Shown here: positions 1 through 6,312 of the stretch, piece by piece | How the letters are laid out: each line of letters opens with the position of its first letter | Position numbering within the stretch: position 1 is the stretch's first letter | Assembly (NCBI GenBank): GCA_031275255.1 | Contig: JAISPA010000033.1 | Coordinates: 1-9,678 of the forward strand | DNA: 9,678 bases | Direction of reading: 5' to 3' | Source of the DNA: Acidaminococcales bacterium | GTDB taxonomy: Bacteria; Bacillota; Negativicutes; Acidaminococcales; JAISLQ01 | The notes under the pieces: model-generated | Databases searched by the model: none | Told to the model about the DNA's origin: nothing | The model's input: the letters and a program-made list of their open reading frames with translations, nothing else | Made by a program: the position numbers and the translations under genes

Positions 1-693
1 TTCCGCGATCGGCGGATAGCCGCGCAGGTATTCGTGGTTGCCCCATGCATAATATATCCCGCGCGGAAAACAGCCGGCAAATTCATCAATGACGGCCGTC
101 ATAGCGGCCACCTGGCTCACGTCATCAATCAGGTCGCCGGTAATGGCCACGGCGTCCGGCTTTTCCGCGCGGGTTTTTTCCAGGACGGAGCGCAGGTCGG
201 CCAAAGAAAAAAAGACGCCAAGATGCAGGTCGGTCAGCTGCGCAATCTTAAATCCGTCCGCCTCCGGGCCAAGGCCGGGCAGGACAATCTCCCGCCTGAC
301 GGCGGTTACCGTTACGCTTTCATAAAAAGCGCCGTAGCCGCTCACGGCGAAAGCAAAAACAAGCGCGGCCGCCCCGGCCGCTTTAAGGCCGTCCGCCGCG
401 CCGGGGCCGGCTGCCAGCGCCGCCGCGCCCAAAACGACAAAAAGCGGCAAAAGGATGATTTGCCCCACAAACCAAAAAACACAGAAACGGCTGATAAATT
501 CCGCGCCGGGCAAGGCTTTTGACCAGGCAAGGGTTACCCCCCAGACCGCCGTGAGGTTAAACAGCAAAAAAGCAAGCAGCCAGCTTTTTCTCACCGGGAT
601 ATGCAAAATCCGTATCCCCAGCATACAGTTGGCGAAAGTAACCAGCAAGGTCAGACCCAGCACCATTGTTGCAAAAAAAACCGGACCGCGCAA
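1..693 (-). CDS. Membrane-anchored metallophosphoesterase (3' end outside window)
   Basis: Seen: reading leftward from 693 there is an open frame of 231 codons with no stop before the edge. The first 125 or so residues contain about four hydrophobic segments (roughly 5-28, 36-52, 70-93 and 103-122). A calcineurin-like phosphoesterase domain follows: TDLHLG with D155 and H157, GDLIDD with D187, and GNHEY at 218-222. These are the metal-binding motifs of the family (DxH, GDxxD, GNHE). Known: such proteins (YkuE-like, multi-pass N-terminus) are membrane-associated phosphoesterases, and most have no assigned substrate. Start: a TTG at 693-691 has AGGGGG five bases before it. The ATG at 666-664 is in frame but has only a T-run upstream, so I prefer TTG. 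The gene follows threonine aldolase after 284 bases of structured DNA, so it may have its own promoter. The C-terminal histidine motifs lie beyond the window. Confidence 0.85.
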   Translation of the reverse strand, partial: MRGPVFFATMVLGLTLLVTFANCMLGIRILHIPVRKSWLLAFLLFNLTAVWGVTLAWSKALPGAEFISRFCVFWFVGQIILLPLFVVLGAAALAAGPGAADGLKAAGAAALVFAFAVSGYGAFYESVTVTAVRREIVLPGLGPEADGFKIAQLTDLHLGVFFSLADLRSVLEKTRAEKPDAVAITGDLIDDVSQVAAMTAVIDEFAGCFPRGIYYAWGNHEYLRGYPPIAE

Positions 694-810
694 AGCGCAC
701 CCCCTGTTCCCATCTCTTGCGGCCTTTTGGCGCGCCGTGCGCCTGGTACCCTGTAACGCCTGAAAGTTTACAAAACGCCGGTCTTTTTCCCGCCGGGCGG
801 TGCTAAAAAG

Positions 811-925
811 CCTCGCCGAACCTGTGAAGGCCAAGGATGGCCAAATGCAGAATGCGCCAAGGAAGGCAGGCATTCTGCCGGGTTCGCCTGCGTTTTGCGC
901 CTTGCCAGGCGAAAAAAATCCTCGC
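811..925. repeat. Multi-hairpin intergenic element, possible dispersed repeat
   Basis: Between threonine aldolase and the metallophosphoesterase (694-977) there is no gene, but the sequence is strongly self-complementary. CGAACC (817-822) can pair with GGTTCG (881-886). Inside this lie GCCAAGGATGGC (830-841) and GCCAAGGAAGGC (856-867), two near-identical hairpin units 26 bases apart. The second sits in the loop of GCAGAATGC (847-855) paired with GCATTCTGC (870-878). A further stem, CGCCTG (885-890) with CAGGCG, closes just downstream. The layout resembles small non-coding interspersed repeats or a structured RNA. A single window cannot show whether it is repeated in the genome. Confidence 0.45.
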
Positions 926-977
926 CGCGCGCTGACAACCTTCAGGTGTTTCAGGATACTATGAAACTTTTGGCAAA

Positions 978-1994
978 TCAGCCGTTTTTAATCTTTTTGA
1001 GTTTTTCCAATGTATAATCAACGGCGTTGTCGTCTATGCCGTAATGGGTAACCATGCGGAACCGCCCGGCGCCGAACTTGTTGGCCAGCACCCCTTCCGC
1101 TTTCAGGGCGGCGGATATTCTGTCCGGGTCGGCGGCCGGCACGATCACTATATTGGTCTTAACGGCGGCAAGGTCAAGGTCAAAGCCCAAAGCCAGGCAG
1201 CCTGCGGCTAAAGCGCGGGCGCGGCGGTGATCGTCTTCCAGCCGGTCCGCCATTTCATTAAAGGCGATAAGACCGGCCGCCGCCAATATACCGGCCTGCC
1301 GCATCCCGCCGCCCATGCTTTTGCGCGCGCGGCGCACCCTCGCGGCAAAGTCCGCGGCGCCGGCCACCACGGCGCCGACCGGCGCGCCCAGGCCTTTGGA
1401 CAGACAGATGGAAATGCTGTCAACATAGGCCGTTATTGCGGAAAGTTTGACTTTCAGGGCGATCGCGGCGTTCATGACGCGCGCGCCGTCCATGTGTATT
1501 TTTATTCCGTGTTTTCGCGCCATAGCGGCCACGCCGGACAATTCCTCCAGACGGTAATAATTCCCGCCCGCGTGATTATGGGTGTTTTCCAGGCAAATCA
1601 ATTTGGTCAGAGGCTGGTGCACATCGTTGAGCGGCCTGATATAACCTTCGAGCAAATCCGGCGCCAAAACGCCGCTGCGCCCTTTTACGGGCCTGGCCTG
1701 CGCGCCGGTCAGCCCAGCTATGCCCGCGCCTTCGTACAAAAACACATGCGCCGATTCCTCGCAGATAATCTCGTCCCCGCGCCCGGCGTGCGCCATGACA
1801 GCGGCCTGGTTGCCCATAGTGCCGCTCGCGGCGAATACCGCCGCCTCCATGCCGCAAGATGCGGCCACCGTCCTCTCCAGCAGGTTGACCGTTGGGTCTT
1901 CGCCGTACACGTCGTCACCGACCTGGGCGGAGGCCATGGCCAAACGCATCTTTTCGGTCGGGACGGTTACGGTATCGCTGCGCAGATCAATCAT
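978..1994 (-). CDS. ltaE: Low-specificity L-threonine aldolase
   Basis: This pyridoxal-phosphate enzyme of the beta-eliminating lyase fold cleaves L-threonine or L-allo-threonine to glycine and acetaldehyde in the cytoplasm. Seen: 338 residues, the usual length. It begins MIDLRSDTVT with the family's VGDDVYGEDPT motif (25-35). The cofactor-binding aspartate is in HMDGAR (D169, R172), and the Schiff-base lysine is K200 in SKGLGAPVG. The histidine thought to stack on the cofactor ring is in ESAHVFLYE (H83). Start: the ATG at 1994 is preceded by AGGGGGAGG, about ten bases upstream. The TAG stop of the upstream metallopeptidase gene lies inside that SD, so the two are translationally adjacent (18-base gap) and almost certainly cotranscribed. 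Nothing looks truncated. Whether it prefers L-threonine or the allo isomer cannot be read from the sequence. Confidence 0.95.
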   Translation of the reverse strand: MIDLRSDTVTVPTEKMRLAMASAQVGDDVYGEDPTVNLLERTVAASCGMEAAVFAASGTMGNQAAVMAHAGRGDEIICEESAHVFLYEGAGIAGLTGAQARPVKGRSGVLAPDLLEGYIRPLNDVHQPLTKLICLENTHNHAGGNYYRLEELSGVAAMARKHGIKIHMDGARVMNAAIALKVKLSAITAYVDSISICLSKGLGAPVGAVVAGAADFAARVRRARKSMGGGMRQAGILAAAGLIAFNEMADRLEDDHRRARALAAGCLALGFDLDLAAVKTNIVIVPAADPDRISAALKAEGVLANKFGAGRFRMVTHYGIDDNAVDYTLEKLKKIKNG

Positions 1995-2012
1995 TTTCCC
2001 TGTTGCCTCCCC

Positions 2013-2753
2013 CTAAACATCTATGTACGTGTCAAGCCTGTCCAATTCCCGCCGGCATTCGCGCCAGGCGGGCGTTATTTTCTCCAAAAGCCGCCAAAAA
2101 GACGGGCTGTGGTCAAGAAATTTAAAATGACACAATTCATGCGCGACAACATAGTCAATAAGCCATAGCGGCAAATGCACCAGCCGGCTGCTGAAACAAA
2201 GCTCGTTCTTAAACGGCCGGCACACTCCCCAGCGGCTGGTCATTTTGCGTGTTTTGACCAGCGGCGGGGCGGCAATACTAAGAAAAGGCGCGCAAAGAGG
2301 CAAAAGGCGCGCAAGCGAAAGGCCGATAAGCGGCGGCAAAAGGCGGGCAAACATTTTCTCCAGCAGCGCCCTGCGCCTTTCCGCAGGCGTATCCGGCCGG
2401 CAGCGGAGGAGTATCCCGCCGCCGGCGATTTCCGCCCCTTCCGCCTCCGCCCAAAAGCACGCGAGCGGCAAGGGTTCGCCCAGATAATAGAAAACGTCGC
2501 CTGTTAAATAAGTGTGTTTGGGCGGCAGCAAAGGCAATATTTTTTGCAGCTGTTTTTCCAGCCAAAGCTTATGCCGGTCGAAAAAATCCAGCGCGTAAGC
2601 GTCCGGCGTGTTGAACGGTACGGAGAAAACCACCCGCGCCGTTTTCGGATACACGCGCAAAATCAACTGGCGGCGCTTTTTGCGCTCGTATTCTATGGGA
2701 ATGGTATAAGTAGCGCCGCCGCTTGTTACGGTGAGTCGGTAATCTTGGTTCAT
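2013..2753 (-). CDS. YgjP/WLM-type (SprT-like) zinc metallopeptidase
   Basis: Seen: 246 residues. The conserved C-terminal half carries MTSRWGVC (171-178), then a segment ending IDYVVAHELCH. In that segment H205, E206 and H209 form the HExxH zinc site, and LDHSPSFW follows with the third ligand H215. These are the hallmarks of the YgjP-like domain (former DUF45). Known: the fold resembles a minimal metallopeptidase, and the cellular substrate is generally unknown. No signal peptide is seen, so it is probably cytoplasmic. The N-terminal part is basic (ERKKRR at 23-28) and the middle is proline- and leucine-rich. Start: the ATG at 2753 has AAGGGG a few bases before it. It lies 64 bases after the DUF503 gene and abuts threonine aldolase, consistent with an operon. 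Confidence 0.88.
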   Translation of the reverse strand: MNQDYRLTVTSGGATYTIPIEYERKKRRQLILRVYPKTARVVFSVPFNTPDAYALDFFDRHKLWLEKQLQKILPLLPPKHTYLTGDVFYYLGEPLPLACFWAEAEGAEIAGGGILLRCRPDTPAERRRALLEKMFARLLPPLIGLSLARLLPLCAPFLSIAAPPLVKTRKMTSRWGVCRPFKNELCFSSRLVHLPLWLIDYVVAHELCHFKFLDHSPSFWRLLEKITPAWRECRRELDRLDTYIDV

Positions 2754-2817
2754 TTTCCCCTTTGCCTTATACTTTGCCCGGCGCCGGATTCAACTACCGC
2801 TGAATGTCGGGACGGGT

Positions 2818-3138
2818 TCAGCGCTGAAATTTCCAAAAATCTTCTTCGCCCGCAAGATATTTTACGGAAAAAGAGACTACTTCAACATCAAAGCGGTCAT
2901 TGATAATATTTTTGGCCAATTCTTCTTGTTTTTCCAACACCCGGCGGTCGCTGCCCGCCCAGGCCATGCCGACGGCCGCGCGCCGCCACAAATCGTGGAA
3001 ATCCGTTTCCGCCGCCGAAGCATGCGTGCGCGCCTTTATTTTCTCTACGATGCTTTTGACGATTTGCCGTTTGTCTTTCAAAGAATTGGCAGCCGGCAAG
3101 AACAATTCCGCGGCGGCCAAAACAAAAATAGCTTTCAT
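2818..3138 (-). CDS. DUF503 (YlxP-like) family protein
   Basis: Seen: 106 residues with the signature of the DUF503 family. A hydrophobic beta strand begins the protein (MKAIFVLAAAELFLP), SLKDKRQIVKSIVEKIK follows (19-34), and the second half has the AETDFHDLWRRAAVGMAW region (43-60). Family members are about 90-100 residues, are often found near rbfA/infB, and have no firmly established function. Here the gene sits instead between two metallopeptidase genes. Start: the ATG at 3138 has GGGGGAG six bases upstream, which is convincing. The gap from the M48 gene is 47 bases without a terminator. Its TGA stop lies in a short stem (CGCTGAA at 2798-2804 with TTCAGCG at 2817-2823) that has no U-run, so it is probably not a terminator. 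Confidence 0.85.
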   Translation of the reverse strand: MKAIFVLAAAELFLPAANSLKDKRQIVKSIVEKIKARTHASAAETDFHDLWRRAAVGMAWAGSDRRVLEKQEELAKNIINDRFDVEVVSFSVKYLAGEEDFWKFQR

Positions 3139-3185
3139 TAAACGCTCCCCCGCGCGTGCGCGGCAAATACCGCCCGGAATCCGGC

Positions 3186-4295
3186 TTATTTTATATTGTT
3201 CAAAACAGCGGCCAGTTCCGCGGCGCCCGGGTCGCCCTGCGACACCGTAACGATCGCCTTGCCGCCAAGACGCACGGCGCCGCCTTCCGCCACCGCCGCC
3301 GCATTAACGGGGCCGGCGTGATATACGGCGGCCAGATTGCCGGCTATAAGATAGGCGCGTTCCAGCCCGCTCATGCCGGCGGCGGCGGCCGGTTTCAGGA
3401 AAGGTTTGCCGTTTACCTTTACCTCGCCCGCGGTTTCGTCCACAGATATTTTGTTGTTACTGTATTCCGTGAGTTTTTTCGCGTAGTTGGCGCGCCGGTC
3501 GGTATTGGACGGGTGGGTGGAAGGGTTGAATATATTGTTGAAAAAGTTCATGCCCGCCTTATCCTTAGTGTTGTCAATGACGCGCTGCCACACGGCGGCC
3601 GGCGCGCCGACGTTATAGCCGGCGTCCGCCAGATAAAGGAAAGCTATGTTGTCGGCTTCCCATTCGTTGGGCTTGGTTATGCCGGCGTTTTTTACATTGA
3701 CCGCGACAACGTCCGCCGCCAATCTCCCCGCCCCGCCCAAATCGGCGCCGACGACTTTTTGCAGAAAATCAACCGTCAATTTCTTTTTCGCGCCTTCAAT
3801 CGGGTGATTTCTCTGGCCGTGTACCATTTCATGTGCCACGACCGCGGCAATCTTGTCCTCGTTGTTGGCAAAAAAATAAAAAACGCCCGTGTTTACGGAA
3901 ATGTTATGCCCCAAAGTACAAAAGGCGTTAAAATCTTCCTGCGTGTTGACGAAATAATTGTAAGGCCGCTCTTTAATGGAAGGCTCGGTCTTGGCGACCG
4001 TCGCGGACAGCCTTTGCATTATCCGGTCGAGTACGGCGTTCATCGTGGGGTCGGGGTTGACGCCCTCGGATTTTTTGATTTCCGCGAAGAGTTCGCCGCG
4101 CCCGTCGTTTTCGTAATATTCAAGCGACTTTCTGATCTTTTCCTGCCCTTTGGCGGCGCCGACAATATTGCCTACATTGCCGATTTTAATGGCGACCGCC
4201 GGCGGCGGCGAAAACGACGCTACAAGCGCCGCTGACAGAAGAAAGCACAATACGCGGCAAACAGATTTCACGGCGATGTTTTTAAAACGCAACAT
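3186..4295 (-). CDS. Secreted M48-family zinc metallopeptidase
   Basis: Seen: from the ATG at 4295 the protein is 369 residues. It begins with a basic stretch and a hydrophobic core typical of a signal peptide (residues 1-35, likely cut after PPPAVA), so it is exported. The zinc site is VVAHEMVH (H155, E156, H159). The third ligand is probably E211 in NEWEAD, the ExxAD motif of the family. A later STHPSNTDRR segment (259-268) matches the conserved histidine-proline region of M48 proteins. Known: related periplasmic peptidases (BepA/LoiP-like) take part in envelope protein quality control. In an outer-membrane-bearing Negativicute that role would fit, but this is inference. Start choice: an in-frame TTG at 4322 exists, but GAGGAG lies seven bases before the 4295 ATG and decides for the latter. 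It is the first gene of the leftward operon. Confidence 0.92.
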   Translation of the reverse strand: MLRFKNIAVKSVCRVLCFLLSAALVASFSPPPAVAIKIGNVGNIVGAAKGQEKIRKSLEYYENDGRGELFAEIKKSEGVNPDPTMNAVLDRIMQRLSATVAKTEPSIKERPYNYFVNTQEDFNAFCTLGHNISVNTGVFYFFANNEDKIAAVVAHEMVHGQRNHPIEGAKKKLTVDFLQKVVGADLGGAGRLAADVVAVNVKNAGITKPNEWEADNIAFLYLADAGYNVGAPAAVWQRVIDNTKDKAGMNFFNNIFNPSTHPSNTDRRANYAKKLTEYSNNKISVDETAGEVKVNGKPFLKPAAAAGMSGLERAYLIAGNLAAVYHAGPVNAAAVAEGGAVRLGGKAIVTVSQGDPGAAELAAVLNNIK

Positions 4296-4342
4296 ATTTT
4301 CACTCCTCGCTTTTGACGGCAATCCGTCTGACTATAGTATTT

Positions 4343-4370
4343 ATTCTATCATTATTTGCCTTAAAAGCAA
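4343..4370 (-). promoter_or_regulatory. Putative sigma-70 promoter of the M48 operon
   Basis: On the minus strand TTGCTT (4370-4365) and TAGAAT (4348-4343) are separated by 16 bases in an AT-rich pocket, about 48 bases upstream of the M48 start codon. The hexamers match the consensus only moderately, but no better pair lies between the gene and the structured DNA beyond. Confidence 0.45.
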
Positions 4371-4379
4371 CTTTTAATT

Positions 4380-4432
4380 CCCGAAGGCAGGGAAGCGTCC
4401 CCGCGCCTGCCGGCGTCAGGCGGGCATTCGGG
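4380..4432. repeat. Cruciform-like hairpin cluster upstream of the M48 promoter
   Basis: CCCGAA (4380-4385) pairs with TTCGGG (4427-4432) and encloses two smaller hairpins. One is GGGA...TCCC (4390-4400). The other is CGCCTG (4404-4409) with CAGGCG (4417-4422), with a seven-base loop. It is layered like the element at 811-925 (an outer stem around two hairpins) and shares the short string GGCATTC, but it is not a clear copy. There is no U-run on either side, so it is not a normal terminator. Confidence 0.35.
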
Positions 4433-4575
4433 GTTTTCCGGGGAAGACGCCGCCTAAAATTTTATCACTAAACTTACCCTCTCCGGCGAGTGCAGCCCGC
4501 CTTGTTCCAGAAACAAAATTTCTTGTTTTGCCAAAATTTTTGCATTTGCACCGTTTTTTTGCCGCAAATCCATGC

Positions 4576-4800
4576 TACAATAAAAAAAGCGCAAGGGAAG
4601 TTCCCCTGACGGAATTACCGGCCATGGCCATGGCGCTGTTTTTCGCGCGGCCGGCGGCGGCCGGAAAACCTTGCGAAAATAGCGGGGAAGGCGCGGCAAA
4701 GGTCTCCTGCGGCAAGATAACTGCGGACCGCGCCGTGGATTTGCGCCCGGCTTATAGTTTTGCCGCTGAAACCCGGCAGCGCCAAGGTTTTTTGGCTTCA
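4576..4800. other. Highly structured intergenic DNA, candidate small RNA
   Basis: The gap 4296-4876 holds no convincing protein gene. Its right half can fold extensively. CGCAAGG (4590-4596) pairs with CCTTGCG (4669-4675) around CCGGCC (4618-4623) and GGCCGG (4659-4664). GGCGCGG (4690-4696) pairs with CCGCGCC (4728-4734). CCATGGCGCTG (4628-4638) is complementary to CAGCGCCAAGG (4777-4787) at ten of eleven positions, a conformation that competes with the first. On the plus strand a TACAAT (4576-4581) could be a -10 box for a transcript starting near 4588, but the -35 region is poor. On the minus strand the first fold is followed by TTTTTTT (4588-4582), as in a terminator. The orientation is therefore undecided. 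I do not recognise a known RNA family; 6S RNA is one possibility among others. Confidence 0.35.
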
Positions 4801-4876
4801 GATAAGCGCAATTGGGAATACCGGGCTTACGGTTTAAATGCACCTGAATAATTCAAAGCGGAAAGGAATTGAGACA

Positions 4877-5404
4877 ATGGCCGAAACACTTGCAACAATC
4901 GAAAAGAGAAAATCGACAAAGGGCTTCAAACCGGATCAGATTCCGGCCGCGGCTGTGGACACGATACTGAAGGCCGGAGAAGCCGCGCCCATCGGCATGG
5001 GAGCATTTGATACCATCCATTTCACGGTCGTTCAGGACGCGGAATTGCTCAAAAAAATTTCCGAGGCGGTAACGCGCGGGACGCCGAGAGCGGGAACCGA
5101 TATTTATTACGGCGCTCCGACCGTAATCATCGTTTCCGTTGCCAAGCAGGTTTTACCCGGCCTAGACCTTGTTGACGCGGGAGGCGTTATACAGAATTTC
5201 CTGCTTGCCGCGACGGATATTGGAATTGGCAGCGTCCATATCTTCGGCACACCCTACGCCTTTGCCGCCGAGCCCGCGCTGCTGCAGCTCGCCGGCATAC
5301 CCGAAGGCTTCAAGGTGGTATCGTCGGCGGCATTAGGCTATGCGACGGAAACCGCCGCCGCTACGCCGAAACCGCCGAGAAACATTGCCGTCAACAGAGT
5401 ATAA
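4877..5404 (+). CDS. Nitroreductase-family FMN oxidoreductase
   Basis: Seen: 175 residues of the compact nitroreductase fold. An N-terminal basic motif near residues 8-14 (EKRKSTK) occupies the place where the family binds the FMN phosphate. A central helix GGVIQNFLLAATDIGIGS spans about 104-121, and GIPEGFKVVSSAALGYA lies near the end. Known: such enzymes use NAD(P)H and FMN to reduce nitro-aromatics, quinones or similar substrates in the cytoplasm; the physiological substrate here is unknown. Start: an in-frame ATG at 4838 has no SD, while the ATG at 4877 follows AAAGGA with a nine-base spacer and begins the conserved part, so 4877 is preferred. A weak promoter candidate is TTGGGA (4812-4817), 17 bases, TAAATG (4835-4840). 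It is monocistronic, with unrelated minus-strand DNA beyond it. Confidence 0.88.
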   Translation: MAETLATIEKRKSTKGFKPDQIPAAAVDTILKAGEAAPIGMGAFDTIHFTVVQDAELLKKISEAVTRGTPRAGTDIYYGAPTVIIVSVAKQVLPGLDLVDAGGVIQNFLLAATDIGIGSVHIFGTPYAFAAEPALLQLAGIPEGFKVVSSAALGYATETAAATPKPPRNIAVNRV

Positions 5405-5455
5405 AATTGCCCGCATACTATCGATTGCTGTCGGAAGAAATACGCAAACGGCACT

Positions 5456-5797
5456 TTAAGAAGCGGCCGAAACCTGTTTGAAAATCACCGTGCCTGAAAA
5501 CGAGCGCATAGCGAGACCCATGAAAGGCGGGGAATCGATCTCGCCAGGCTGACCCCATCCGGCGAGGCAAGTTCGCTCTTTCGAGGGCGGACATTCCGAT
5601 TCCTTTTGCGCCTGTCGCAAGAGGCATGGATGCGGCTTGCCGAAAAAGCTCTCCGGCTTGCAGACGGCCCCACAAGGCGGCTTGCGCTTGCCAGTCCTGA
5701 TGTTGCTTGCCGCCTGGCTGGCTACGCCAACCATTGAAGCGGCAAATCCAAGTGCCCAACGGTTTTCTGTCCGCGTTTGCCGCACTTTCAGTTCCAT
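5456..5797 (-). CDS. Hypothetical protein divergent from an XRE regulator
   Basis: I do not recognise this protein. The ATG at 5797 has AAGGAG five to six bases upstream and lies behind an extended -10 promoter (5848-5853), so expression signals are good. The 113-residue product is basic at the N-terminus and then has a small hydrophobic patch (ALGFAASMVGVASQAA, about 15-30). The rest is cysteine- and proline-containing with no known motif and ends in VIFKQVSAAS. The composition is unlike a well-folded conserved protein. A second minus-strand frame (5418-5843) is also open over the same stretch, so this may be a young, degenerate or chimeric ORF. Its position, opposite a small repressor across a palindrome, suggests it is the regulated partner; that is inference. 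It could also be only a transcribed remnant. Confidence 0.4.
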   Translation of the reverse strand: MELKVRQTRTENRWALGFAASMVGVASQAASNIRTGKRKPPCGAVCKPESFFGKPHPCLLRQAQKESECPPSKERTCLAGWGQPGEIDSPPFMGLAMRSFSGTVIFKQVSAAS

Positions 5798-5847
5798 GAT
5801 TTCTCCTTCCCTCAATGTTCCAAACCATAATAATATGGATCAATCAG

Positions 5848-5876
5848 ATTATACCAACTACAAGTTGGAATACAAA
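5848..5876 (-). promoter_or_regulatory. Extended -10 promoter of the 5456-5797 ORF
   Basis: On the minus strand TATAAT (5853-5848) is preceded by TGG, the TGn extended -10 motif. A poor -35 (TTTGTA at 5876-5871, spacer 17) is consistent with an extended -10 promoter. Transcription would begin near 5841, about 44 bases before the start codon at 5797. Confidence 0.6.
5850..5872. promoter_or_regulatory. Palindromic operator candidate between divergent genes
   Basis: CCAACT-ACA-AGTTGG (5854-5868) is a perfect 6-3-6 palindrome. After one mismatch on each side, symmetry continues for three more bases, giving a 23-base dyad. It overlaps the extended -10 of the minus-strand ORF and ends 14 bases before the XRE start codon. 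That is where a repressor could block both directions. The size and symmetry suit a dimeric helix-turn-helix protein such as the adjacent XRE product; binding is inferred. Confidence 0.55.
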
Positions 5877-5886
5877 CAGGTGATTT

Positions 5887-6129
5887 ATGACTTCAAACGA
5901 AATTTTTTCTACCAGGCTGGCCGCTTTGAGAAAAGAGCGGAAATTGTCTTTGCCAGCTCTCGGCGACATTCTTAGCATAAGCAGCCAGGCCGTCAGCCAG
6001 TTTGAAAAAGGGGGGGACATGCCAAGTTTTGATAACCTCGTCGCCCTCGCCGACTACTTCAACGTGTCCTTGGATTGGCTGACCGGGCGCAGCGAGCGCC
6101 GGGAACTCTGGGTTGAGAGGAAGAAATGA
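5887..6129 (+). CDS. Small XRE-family helix-turn-helix transcriptional regulator
   Basis: Seen: 80 residues, essentially one Cro/C1-type DNA-binding domain. It starts FSTRLAALRKERKLSL (7-22). The helix-turn-helix is around LGDILSISSQAVSQFEKGG (25-43), and PSFDNLVALADYFNVSLDWLTGR closes the fold (46-68). The ending YFNVSLDWLTGR is the standard signature of the family. No ligand or dimerisation domain follows; the last dozen residues are charged. Start: the ATG at 5887 has AGGTGA a few bases upstream. It is divergent from the 5456-5797 ORF across a palindrome, an arrangement typical of an autoregulated repressor from a phage or mobile element. No clear promoter of its own could be fixed. Downstream, 6130-6210 shows no gene. 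Confidence 0.88.
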   Translation: MTSNEIFSTRLAALRKERKLSLPALGDILSISSQAVSQFEKGGDMPSFDNLVALADYFNVSLDWLTGRSERRELWVERKK

Positions 6130-6210
6130 CGCCTCGCCCACATTGCGGCTTTTTTATGCTAAATGGAAACGGAAACGACAGCGTTTAAATACTTTGCCGC
6201 ACCCTTCGCC

Positions 6211-6256
6211 GAAAAAAGAAAAGCCCCCGGCATCGGCAAAGCCGATACCGAGGCTT
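6211..6256 (-). terminator. Rho-independent terminator of the higBA locus
   Basis: On the minus strand the arms AAGCCTCGGTATCGGC (6256-6241) and GCCGATGCCGGGGGCTT (6237-6221) form a long GC-rich stem with one bulged base and a tiny loop. A T-rich tract follows (6222-6211, TTTT-C-TTTTTT-C). It lies 57 bases past the higA stop, as expected. The stem could also stop plus-strand transcription from the XRE gene, though the plus-strand U-run is absent. Confidence 0.85.
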
Positions 6257-6312
6257 CTGTCCATTGCTTCCTGCGGCGAAAGCGGGGGCGGGAGCTGCCA
6301 AACCCGCCCCGG

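Noticed and set aside
1227..2168. Long plus-strand open frame of 313 codons.
   Set aside because: It lies antisense to the clear threonine aldolase and the end of the YgjP gene, and its translation has no domain. It is a GC-rich shadow frame.
3156..4235. Long plus-strand open frame of 359 codons opposite the M48 peptidase.
   Set aside because: It is antisense to a gene with a signal peptide and complete zinc motifs, and the product is arginine-rich and featureless.
4580..4770. Minus-strand strings resembling parts of a cobalamin riboswitch (AATCC, GCGCGGTCC, CAGGAGACCT).
   Set aside because: The order and spacing do not fit: the ACTGT and P7-P10 parts are absent, and the gene downstream on that strand is a peptidase. 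Chance similarity in GC-rich DNA is likelier.
4528..4851. Open plus-strand frame of 107 codons in the intergenic region before the nitroreductase.
   Set aside because: There is no SD, the composition is low-complexity, the sequence is dominated by RNA-like stems, and no family is recognisable.
5551..5575. GACCCC-containing string compared with the tRNA-Arg 3' end as a possible att site.
   Set aside because: Only six contiguous bases match, with gaps beyond. This is not enough for an attachment site.
5637..5975. Plus-strand frame with a signal-peptide-like start.
   Set aside because: It is antisense to the better-supported 5456-5797 ORF, crosses the operator region and overlaps the XRE gene in another frame; there is no SD.
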